This document shows, in pieces, positions 1 to 5,140 of a stretch of 5,140 bases of DNA (positions are counted from its first letter, which is position 1; every line of letters begins with the position of its first letter). The DNA lies in contig JADFHH010000169.1 of NCBI GenBank assembly GCA_022567275.1, positions 1 through 5,140 on the forward strand, in the 5' to 3' direction. Source of the stretch: Pseudomonadota bacterium. Its GTDB lineage: Bacteria > Pseudomonadota > Alphaproteobacteria > Rhizobiales > Methyloligellaceae. The notes beneath the pieces were generated by a model. That model ran no database searches and was not told where the DNA came from. It saw only the letters and a program-made list of their open reading frames with translations. The position numbers were made by a program, and so were the translations under genes.

Positions 1-164
1 TTACCAACTTAAGCAATTGAATCATAACGCATTATAGGGGTTTGGCGGTGCCTTTTCGTGATTCTTTCGCCTTAACCAGCAATTAGCATTAACAAAACAT
101 ACTCTAACTCAAACCTCGCCGGTATTTTCGGGCCGGTTCCAAACAGGATGGAAAACGCAAGCAA
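1..164. other. Non-coding leader upstream of flbT
   Basis: I see no gene here. The first 110 bases are visibly more AT-rich than the coding DNA that follows, which fits an intergenic region carrying the promoter and 5' leader of flbT-flaF. I looked for a sigma-54 site (GG and GC 10 bases apart), as used by many alphaproteobacterial flagellar genes. The GG pairs at 44-45 and 47-48 have no GC at the required distance. No convincing -35/-10 pair stands out either. Any gene further left lies outside the window. Confidence 0.6.
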
Positions 165-557
165 ATGGCGCTTAAAGTCGAGATCAAACCCGGAGAGCGG
201 ATCATTATCGGTGATTCGGTCATCACCAATGACGGCAGCCGTGCGCGGCTTCTCATCGAGGGCGACGCGCCGATCCTGCGTGAGAAAGACATTCTGCGCC
301 CCGCGGAAGCGGATACGCCGTGCAAGAAAATTTACCTGCTCATTCAGATGATGTATCTGGCTGACGACCCCCGGGTTCACCACGATCTCTATTTCCAGAT
401 GATCCAGGATGTTCAGGCGGCAGCGCCGAGCATGGCGCCCCGGATAGATACCATCAACAATCTGCTGTTAACCGGCGCCTATTATAAAGCCATGAAAGTA
501 GCCAATAAGCTCGTCGCGTATGAAAAGGAATTGATGGACAATGCAAAACGCTCATGA
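165..557 (+). CDS. flbT: Flagellin synthesis regulator FlbT
   Basis: The 130-residue product matches the FlbT family in length and sequence. The N-terminus (residues 2-12, LKVEIKPGERI) begins as FlbT proteins do. The core, residues 34-65, includes DAPILREKDIL and IYLLIQMMYL. The C-terminal half is helical and contains YYKAMK (residues 106-111). In Caulobacter, FlbT is a cytoplasmic protein that acts on the flagellin mRNA 5' leader and limits flagellin synthesis until the hook is complete. In other alphaproteobacteria, such as Brucella, it is reported to promote flagellin production, so the direction of control here is open. The ATG at 165 is chosen because it gives the standard family N-terminus. 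Its Shine-Dalgarno is poor: the nearest AGGA (145-148) lies 16 bases away. The 3' end overlaps flaF by 17 bases. Confidence 0.95.
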   Translation: MALKVEIKPGERIIIGDSVITNDGSRARLLIEGDAPILREKDILRPAEADTPCKKIYLLIQMMYLADDPRVHHDLYFQMIQDVQAAAPSMAPRIDTINNLLLTGAYYKAMKVANKLVAYEKELMDNAKRS

Positions 558-915
558 GGCCTATAGCAAGACCGCGAAGCTCGCGAGCAAACCGCGGCAA
601 CTCGAGGCATCGCTTCTGCTGAAGGCGGCCTCGCAGTTGCAGGACATTCACGATAGCTGGCCCGGCGACAGGGACGCGCTTCATGCCGTCCTGACCTATA
701 ACCAGCGTCTGTGGACCGTGTTCGTCGGCGCGGTGGCCGAGGACGATAGCCCCCTGCCCCAGGAAATAAGGGACAATGTCGCCTCTCTTGGCGTTTTCAT
801 ATTCAAGCATACCCTGGAAATCCAGCAAGACCCGGCTCCCGAAAAGTTGCTCGCGCTGATCAATATCAACAAAGAGATCGCGACGGGCCTGCGCGCTAAT
901 ACCAGTGCTCATTGA
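541..915 (+). CDS. flaF: Flagellar regulator/chaperone FlaF
   Basis: The 124-residue product is a typical full-length FlaF. It has the N-terminal helix starting QNAHEAYSK, the central ALxYNQRLWTVF-type block (about residues 47-61) and the LPQEIRDNVASLGVFIF block (72-88). The tail, residues 100-117, matches the usual ending LxALIxINxEIAxGL. In alphaproteobacteria FlaF is needed for flagellin production or secretion and works against or alongside FlbT. It is cytoplasmic, with no signal peptide or membrane segment. The ATG at 541 lies inside the end of flbT, in another frame, with AAGGA at 525-529, 11 bases upstream. This arrangement suggests translational coupling, so that both regulators are made in a fixed ratio. 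The gene faces flgL, with 99 bases between the two stop codons. Confidence 0.94.
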   Translation: MQNAHEAYSKTAKLASKPRQLEASLLLKAASQLQDIHDSWPGDRDALHAVLTYNQRLWTVFVGAVAEDDSPLPQEIRDNVASLGVFIFKHTLEIQQDPAPEKLLALININKEIATGLRANTSAH

Positions 916-957
916 TAGGGACCTATTTCACCGGATAGATATGAAAATTGATAGTCT

Positions 958-990
958 GCCCCGCTCCACAAGCGGGTGGCGGCGTTTTTT
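958..990 (+). terminator. Probable rho-independent terminator after flaF
   Basis: CCCGCT (960-965) and AGCGGG (971-976) form a 6-bp GC-rich stem around the 5-base loop CCACA. Six Ts follow at 985-990. An alternative fold pairing CCAC (966-969) with GTGG (976-979), extended outward by CCG/CGG with a bulge, puts the stem almost against the T run. Either fold would end the flbT-flaF transcript between the two convergent units. For the opposite strand the nearest T-rich stretch (complement of AAAA, 944-947) is short and set back, so termination of the flgL transcript here is less certain. Confidence 0.65.
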
Positions 991-1014
991 ATCGCTGGAT
1001 GGCCCTGAAATTAT

Positions 1015-2511
1015 CTAGAGGAAGTTCAGGATGGTAAGCTGGCTGAGGCTGGCCGTGACCGCGAGGCTGGCTGCAATGCGGTTTTGCAGGGATAGAATCT
1101 GCGCGCTCACTTCATAGATATCCGCATTCTCCGCTTCGCCAATGATACCGCGAATAAAGGCATCGCTAGCCCGATGGCGCTCGACGGCGCGCCCGGCCAC
1201 CGTCTTGGCGACGGTCAACTCCGTGATAATGTCCGCTACAGCCTGATTGCCGGAAGGAAATGACAGCGCCTCGCTCGCCCGTAATCTGATCTCGTTGTAG
1301 CGGTTGGATGCATTGTCATCGCCTGGGGAGAAAGTCTCGACCGTCAAGGCCGCGAGCGACTTCAACACATCGCGAAACGCATCCTCATTGGCGCGCACGC
1401 CGTAAGCGATGCTGATTGAGTCGTCCACCCTGGCGATACTGCTCTGGCGGGCACTGGTGGGGGAATCCTCGCCCTGATACCAGAACACGGTATCGTTAAC
1501 TGTCGCATCGATCAGCGCCGTTGCACTGTCGAAGGGAGGTCCAGCCACGCGCTGGGGCGGATTGGCCGCATCGAAATCGAAAAAATTACTCGCCGCCGCG
1601 AACAAAGATGCCGCGCTTAGCGAGCGCAGGGCTTCTGTCTCGATTGCCGTGGTGAGGGCTGACTCGAAATTCGCCGCCGTCGCATTGGCGTCGGCGCCTA
1701 TCAGAAATTCACCCGCCAGTAACGGACCGCTGGAGCGCGCGGTCAGGATGATGGATTGCTGGGTGCCATCGGGCAGATCGAACGACAGATTTATGGTCTG
1801 GCCGTCACTGGGCAGCGTTCCGGAAAACGTCACATCGCTCGATGGCGGCACACCGGCGGGACCGGTGATCGTTGTCCCGCTCAGGGTCGATGTTGCGCCA
1901 GCGAGTTTGAACCCGAACGGCGAGCCGGCCGCATCCTCGGCGATATTAACCGTTGAGGCAGGATTTATGGTCAGAACCAGCCGTCCCAGGCCATCCGCGC
2001 CGAGATCTGCTTGCCGCCGTTCCGATACGATCTGTTTGAACCCGGCCCGGCCGCCCGCGCCATCGAGAATTTCTCTGGCCGGCAGCACAGGATCGGTTTC
2101 TGTTACGCGTCCGCCGAACAAGTGGCGGCCATTCACTTCAGTATTAAGCAGGGCGATCGTTTCATCGAATCGGACGCTGGCTTCCTGTTGGTAGATCGTC
2201 TGCCCGTTGGCGAGCGGCTCGAAACCAACTGACAGCGCGTCGGATTTGGTTTGCGACGCCAACTCCCGTATTCGCTCAAGGGACAGCAAACCAATATCCA
2301 GTCTGATATCGATCAACGAAATCGTGTTTGTATAACCTTCGATCTGGGAGAGTTCCGAGCGCAGCGAGAGTATCCGCGCGCTTTGCAAGCCCAGATCGCC
2401 ATGGGTTTGGACTTTCTTGCCGGTGGCAAGCTGCAGCTGCAAATCCAGCAGCGCCTGGCGCGATTCAACAATTGACCGGTTGATGCCCAGAATTGAAGAT
2501 ATTGCCGTCAC
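1015..2511 (-). CDS. flgL: Hook-filament junction protein FlgL (flagellin-family), enlarged form
   Basis: The 498-residue product has a flagellin/FlgL layout. The helical N-terminal D0/D1 part (about 1-135) includes ATGKKVQTHGD (29-39) and the signature NGRHLFGG (127-134). The C-terminal helix, 464-498, ends SLQNRIAASLAVTASLSQLTILNFL. FlgL is exported by the flagellar type III system and forms the second ring between hook and filament, on top of FlgK. The protein is much longer than enterobacterial FlgL (about 317 residues). The extra length is a beta-rich middle domain, about 190-340, with Asp/Gly/Thr-rich strands and the stretch EFLIGADANATAANFESALTTA (268-289). No signal peptide is seen, as expected. 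Flagellin itself is a weaker alternative: the position directly after flgK and the LFGG motif favour FlgL. It starts at GTG, 19 bases after the flgK stop, so the two are probably co-transcribed. Confidence 0.9.
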   Translation of the reverse strand: MTAISSILGINRSIVESRQALLDLQLQLATGKKVQTHGDLGLQSARILSLRSELSQIEGYTNTISLIDIRLDIGLLSLERIRELASQTKSDALSVGFEPLANGQTIYQQEASVRFDETIALLNTEVNGRHLFGGRVTETDPVLPAREILDGAGGRAGFKQIVSERRQADLGADGLGRLVLTINPASTVNIAEDAAGSPFGFKLAGATSTLSGTTITGPAGVPPSSDVTFSGTLPSDGQTINLSFDLPDGTQQSIILTARSSGPLLAGEFLIGADANATAANFESALTTAIETEALRSLSAASLFAAASNFFDFDAANPPQRVAGPPFDSATALIDATVNDTVFWYQGEDSPTSARQSSIARVDDSISIAYGVRANEDAFRDVLKSLAALTVETFSPGDDNASNRYNEIRLRASEALSFPSGNQAVADIITELTVAKTVAGRAVERHRASDAFIRGIIGEAENADIYEVSAQILSLQNRIAASLAVTASLSQLTILNFL

Positions 2512-2517
2512 GGGCTT

Positions 2518-2522
2518 CTCCT
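2518..2522 (-). promoter_or_regulatory. Ribosome binding site fixing the flgL GTG start
   Basis: Read on the minus strand, AGGAG stands 6 bases before the GTG at 2511-2509, inside the 19-base flgK-flgL gap. It is the best Shine-Dalgarno in the window. It supports a GTG start where the protein sequence (TAISSILGINRSI) already begins like a flagellin-type N-terminus. Confidence 0.8.
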
Positions 2523-2530
2523 ATGAACCG

Positions 2531-4402
2531 CTAAAAGGACCTGAACAGAACATTGAACAGATCGTCAACCACCTGGATAATACGGGCATTGGCGGCGAAG
2601 GAATTCTGAAGTTCGATGAGCTGTGTCAGCTCAAGATTGATGTCGACCTTGGTATCGTCGGTGAACTTCTCCCTCAGAGCCGTCACAACCACGTCCTGAG
2701 CGGCCAGTGCACGCGCGGCCTGATTGGCGTGTCCCGTCTGGTAGCTGATGATGCGTTGCGCAAAGCCCGAAACGGTTCCGCGAAACGGGTTTTGCAAGCT
2801 GCCGATGCCGCTGGCCGGAGAAAAATCGAAAGGCACATTGGTGAGGCGATCGAGCAACTCCAGCGGCCGTGTCGAATCGCCAAGCGGCGTCGCCGGCGAA
2901 GACTCATAGCGCACAAGAAGTTCATTATCCGCGACAATAAGGGAATTGAAGGTGATGCGCGCGGCAAAGCCGAGTTTTTGACCGCCAAAATCCAGGCTGC
3001 CCGTATATGGCGACCCGCCATCCAGAAACAGGGGCAGCTGGCCGCCATCGTCCTGGAGTGACGTCGAGGTTACAGTAGCGGAGAGCGAATTCACATCCGA
3101 CGTACCAGCCACGCCATCGTCCACGATACGCAATATCGCGCCTGCGGGGTTGGATGCGACCAGCGCAATACCGAGGCTGCCGAGCGCGGCATTCAACGCC
3201 GCGGCCGCCGCACCGGCGCCGCCGGCGAAGCTCACGCCAATCACCGTGTCGCCGGTGTTCGCGGTCACGTCATTGGAAAGCGGCAATTGCGCCGGATCGT
3301 CGACACGAATGATCGTGAGCGTGCCTGGCGTCCCGCCTTGCGTATAGTTTATGGTAATGGAATTACCGGCGAGCAGTTGCGCCGTATCGATTTCAAATCC
3401 ATCCGGCGGTCCGGCCGGCGCCGCAACGCTTGAAACGGTCTTTGAAGACAGTGACGTGGCAAGTGCGTGCGCCAGTTCATCGAGCTGCGCTTGCAATTCC
3501 ACCAGGGTGACATCACGCATTTCTATCAGACCGCCAATTCGGCCCGAATCGAGGATGCCGTTTCTGATGAGATCGAAGCTGAAGCCATTTGCCGCGTACA
3601 GCGTGACGGTGCCCACGCCCCGTTCCGCCGTCACTTCGCTGTACAGCGATTGCGGCCCGATATCGCCGCGCTGATCAAACACAAATTGAACAGGCTGTCC
3701 CTCAAGCAAGGCGTTACCACTGCGGGTAAAGATCGAAATAGTGCCGTTTGCAGCCTCGGTAATGCGGAGATCGAGATTCTGCGAAATCTGATCGATAAAT
3801 CTGTCGCGCTCATCGAGAAGATCGGCCGGCGGAACTTGACCGGCGGCTTGTGCCCGCAGGGTCTGGTTTATAGCCGATAGCCGTGTCAGTGCGACATTGA
3901 CTTCATCGATGGCGACCGCAAGCGAATCTTCCGCCAGTTGGCGCATCGTTTGCACCTCCTGGGACAATTGGCTCAGCTGTTGCGCCATCATCTGAGCATC
4001 GCCAATAACTGCCTCACGCGTTGTGAACCCGTCCGGCGTCGCTGTAAGCTCTTGAATAGATTGGATAAAACTATTCAAGATCGTGTCCAGCCCGTTGGGA
4101 CCGCCAGGTTCGCCAAACAGCTGATCGATGCGGGAGAAAAAATCGTTGCGGACATCGGCGGCGCCAAATGCCGCCGTCTCAATCCGCAACTGGGATTGAA
4201 GGAACACATTGACGGTGCGTCTGAGGTCCAGCTCGCGCACACCGATACTGACGCCACCGGACAGGATATTTTCCTGCGTAAGCCTTTTTACGCTATATCC
4301 GGGAGTGTCTACATTCGCGACATTTCGTGCGACAACCGAAAGGCTCGCTTGGGTGAGCGAAAGCCCCGACGTCGCAATCGTAAGTATGCTCGAGAGTCCC
4401 AT
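2531..4402 (-). CDS. flgK: Hook-associated protein 1, FlgK
   Basis: The 623-residue product is a full-length FlgK. The N-terminal rod-type domain carries SLSVVARNVANVDTPGYS (20-37), the signature shared by axial flagellar proteins. Then come a long helical D1 region (about 75-190), the DLLDERD motif (194-200) and the RIGGLIEMRD motif (288-297), both characteristic of FlgK. The C-terminal domain has VDINLELTQLIELQNSFAANARIIQVVDDLFNVL (586-619). A beta-rich middle section, about 335-500, contains IIRVDDP (364-370), SFAGG (391-395) and QLPLFLDGGSPYTG (455-468). It is an accessory domain that I recognise from Bradyrhizobium-like FlgK proteins. FlgK is exported through the flagellar type III apparatus and forms the first junction ring on the hook. 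The ATG at 4402 gives the canonical start MGLSSIL; its Shine-Dalgarno (GGTAAG directly before the ATG) is weak. It lies 72 bases after flgE and 19 before flgL. Confidence 0.96.
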   Translation of the reverse strand: MGLSSILTIATSGLSLTQASLSVVARNVANVDTPGYSVKRLTQENILSGGVSIGVRELDLRRTVNVFLQSQLRIETAAFGAADVRNDFFSRIDQLFGEPGGPNGLDTILNSFIQSIQELTATPDGFTTREAVIGDAQMMAQQLSQLSQEVQTMRQLAEDSLAVAIDEVNVALTRLSAINQTLRAQAAGQVPPADLLDERDRFIDQISQNLDLRITEAANGTISIFTRSGNALLEGQPVQFVFDQRGDIGPQSLYSEVTAERGVGTVTLYAANGFSFDLIRNGILDSGRIGGLIEMRDVTLVELQAQLDELAHALATSLSSKTVSSVAAPAGPPDGFEIDTAQLLAGNSITINYTQGGTPGTLTIIRVDDPAQLPLSNDVTANTGDTVIGVSFAGGAGAAAAALNAALGSLGIALVASNPAGAILRIVDDGVAGTSDVNSLSATVTSTSLQDDGGQLPLFLDGGSPYTGSLDFGGQKLGFAARITFNSLIVADNELLVRYESSPATPLGDSTRPLELLDRLTNVPFDFSPASGIGSLQNPFRGTVSGFAQRIISYQTGHANQAARALAAQDVVVTALREKFTDDTKVDINLELTQLIELQNSFAANARIIQVVDDLFNVLFRSF

Positions 4403-4426
4403 CTTACCGGTCTTTTTGAAGGGTAC

Positions 4427-4451
4427 GGGCCGCGGCGTTCACCCGCGACCC
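4427..4451 (-). promoter_or_regulatory. GC-rich hairpin in the flgE-flgK intergenic RNA
   Basis: Bases 4427-4435 and 4443-4451 are inverted repeats around a 7-base loop (4436-4442). In the minus-strand RNA they form a 9-bp stem with a single G-U wobble at 4430/4448. On the plus strand the same position is a C-A mismatch, so the structure suits the strand that carries the flagellar genes. No T run follows, so it is not an ordinary terminator. It may protect the end of the flgE message, allow partial attenuation, or separate flgE and flgK expression levels. These roles are inference. Confidence 0.5.
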
Positions 4452-4474
4452 TCCGATTAATCTTTGACTTTCCA

Positions 4475-4780
4475 CTATCTGATCATATTCAAGGCTTCCG
4501 TGACCATCTCGTCAGCCGTTGAGATGATACGGGTATTCGCGGCATAGGCCTGTTGGGTCACAATGAGTTTCGTGAACTCGTCCGCGATGTCCGTGTTGGA
4601 CCCTTCAAGGGCGGAACCCACGACGGATCCCAGCGCACCGATAATTGCAGGCCCGGATTCAGTCGTTGCCCGGAATGCGCCACCATCCGACTTGGCCAGG
4701 CCGCCGTCTCCGTTGAAGCTTGCCAGAACAATCTCGGCAGGTATCACTGGAACCCCGGTGCCTGTAAGTTCAATTTCTCC
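4475..4780 (-). CDS. flgE: Flagellar hook protein FlgE, C-terminal 101 residues only (5' part missing)
   Basis: The reading frame ends with the conserved C-terminus of hook protein. It has an LASFNGDGGL segment (typical FlgE LATFxNPxGL), then FRATTESGPA, GSALEGSNTDIADEFTKLIVTQQAYAANTRIISTADEMVTEALNMI and a TAG stop. FlgE polymerises into the curved hook between basal body and filament; this part is the D0 coiled coil and the preceding D1 end. Whole FlgE proteins are about 400 residues or more, so at least three quarters are missing. Upstream of about 4780 the same frame runs only to a stop at 4871-4873 and its residues (serine-rich, then NSARIT) no longer resemble FlgE. The GTG at 4825 that would open this frame is therefore an accident of the junction. 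The context, followed by flgK and flgL, supports the identity. Confidence 0.88.
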   Translation of the reverse strand, partial: GEIELTGTGVPVIPAEIVLASFNGDGGLAKSDGGAFRATTESGPAIIGALGSVVGSALEGSNTDIADEFTKLIVTQQAYAANTRIISTADEMVTEALNMIR

Positions 4781-4785
4781 GCGTG
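4776..4785. other. Breakpoint joining flgE to a foreign primase/helicase fragment
   Basis: Minus-strand similarity to FlgE can be followed up to about 4780 (GEIELTGTGVPVIP). Plus-strand similarity to a primase/helicase begins at about 4779 (PREEELHK). The two homologies meet with almost no gap or overlap, on opposite strands. GC falls at the same place, from about 62% (4621-4740) to 45% (4801-5140), by hand count. I see no inverted repeat end, target duplication or tRNA-like attachment site at the join. It could be a real recombination scar or an assembly artefact. Confidence 0.75.
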
Positions 4786-5140
4786 AAGAAGAACTGCACA
4801 AAGTAATTCTAGCCGAATTGCTCACTGGAACAGAGGCGATACTCTTCGATAATGTCGCTGCTTGTAAAGATCATAGTTCAGATGTGCTTGCCCAAGTTTT
4901 GACTTCATCAACATTTGAGGGTCGGAGACTAGGCACTAACGACATTGTTAAGTTAGATACGAATGTCACAATTTTTGCTACTGGTAAAAATCTCAGCTTC
5001 ATGGCTGATTTAGCATCACGATTTATCTACTGCAGGTTGGTTGCAAGTGAACCGATAGTGCACGGCCGCCAGGACCCCGTACTTTGGGCGGTTGAGAATC
5101 GATCCCGGATAATCCGCCACGGTTTACGAATTGTCAAAGC
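4779..5140 (+). CDS. Partial phage/integrative-element primase-helicase (AAA+ ATPase core), cut at both ends
   Basis: This frame encodes about 120 residues and is open to the window end. In order it shows EEELHKVILAELLTG (3-17), a Walker B-like strand AILFDNV (20-26), SSTFEGRRLGTND (43-55), a sensor-1-like strand VTIFATGKNL (63-72), DLASRFIYCRL (77-87; Arg81 is a candidate arginine finger) and a helical start ENRSRIIRHGLRIVK (106-120). I recognise this series from prophage and integrative-element proteins annotated as DNA primase/helicase or TOPRIM-ATPase. In those, the Walker A loop lies just upstream and the pattern is EEEhxKRL...hhhDNV...RhLG...hFATGNN...GDhxRRhhxxxLD...R. Here Walker A and any primase domain are missing to the left of the junction, and the end lies beyond 5140. 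Such proteins unwind or prime element DNA during replication. Its ATGKN differs from the usual ATGNN. GC of about 45% is well below the flagellar genes. The family call is from memory of motifs, not a search. Confidence 0.72.

Noticed and set aside
40..62. GGTGCC-rich stretch as a sigma-54 promoter or a small terminator.
   Set aside because: The GG and GC elements are not at the required spacing, and the GGC/GCC stem is only 3 bp despite the following TTTT.
1015..2511. Calling this gene a flagellin (fliC/flaA) instead of flgL.
   Set aside because: It directly follows flgK with a 19-base gap and has the FlgL-like NGRHLFGG motif, whereas flagellins are usually separate transcription units.
2417..3061. 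Long plus-strand open frame opposite flgK and flgL.
   Set aside because: It lies antisense to two strongly conserved genes and its translation shows no recognisable family features. It is a shadow frame, as are the others opposite flgK, such as 3938-4522.
4427..4451. Hairpin as a rho-independent terminator for flgE.
   Set aside because: On the minus strand no run of Ts follows the stem; the next bases are CGTACCCTTC-like. Termination here would also cut flgK and flgL from the unit.
4781..4825. GTG at 4825 as the start of a small 116-residue protein containing the FlgE C-terminus.
   Set aside because: The first 15 residues come from the antisense of the helicase fragment and do not resemble FlgE. 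I see no reason to treat it as a real start.
4548..5140. A continuous plus-strand open frame (first ATG 4563) that runs from antisense flgE into the helicase fragment, looking like one fusion gene.
   Set aside because: The part left of 4779 is only the antisense of conserved flgE sequence and has no helicase-like content. The open frame is a by-product of high GC and the join.

Overview
The window looks like a piece of an alphaproteobacterial genome, most likely Hyphomicrobiales (Rhizobiales) and possibly close to Bradyrhizobium or Rhodopseudomonas. FlbT and FlaF are essentially alphaproteobacterial flagellar proteins. FlgK and FlgL both carry enlarged middle domains of the kind I associate with that group. 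The order-level placement is inference from protein features alone.

Layout from left to right: 1-164 is a leader with no gene that I can support. flbT (165-557, +) and flaF (541-915, +) overlap by 17 nt and form one translationally coupled unit. 916-1014 is a short convergent spacer with a probable rho-independent terminator. On the minus strand, read right to left, are the C-terminal end of flgE (4475 to about 4780), flgK (2531-4402) and flgL (1015-2511). These encode the end of the hook protein followed by the two hook-filament junction proteins, in the order in which they are assembled along the flagellum. A GC-rich hairpin lies in the 72-nt flgE-flgK gap.

The genes belong to one job: finishing the hook, building the hook-filament junction, and setting flagellin output. 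FlbT and FlaF are post-transcriptional regulators or export helpers for flagellin. FlgE, FlgK and FlgL are the structure onto which flagellin polymerises. No flagellin gene is visible here.

The unusual part is the right end. flgE homology stops abruptly near 4780. Within a few bases, the plus strand begins to encode the middle of a different protein: a primase/helicase-type AAA+ ATPase fragment of the kind found in prophages and integrative elements. It is open to the end of the window. GC falls at the same point, from about 62% (75 of 120 bases in 4621-4740) to 45% (153 of 340 in 4801-5140), by hand count. Both genes are cut mid-domain at the same spot, so a simple mobile-element insertion is unlikely. 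A rearrangement or deletion, or a chimeric assembly join, fits better. I see no clearly new system in the flagellar part.
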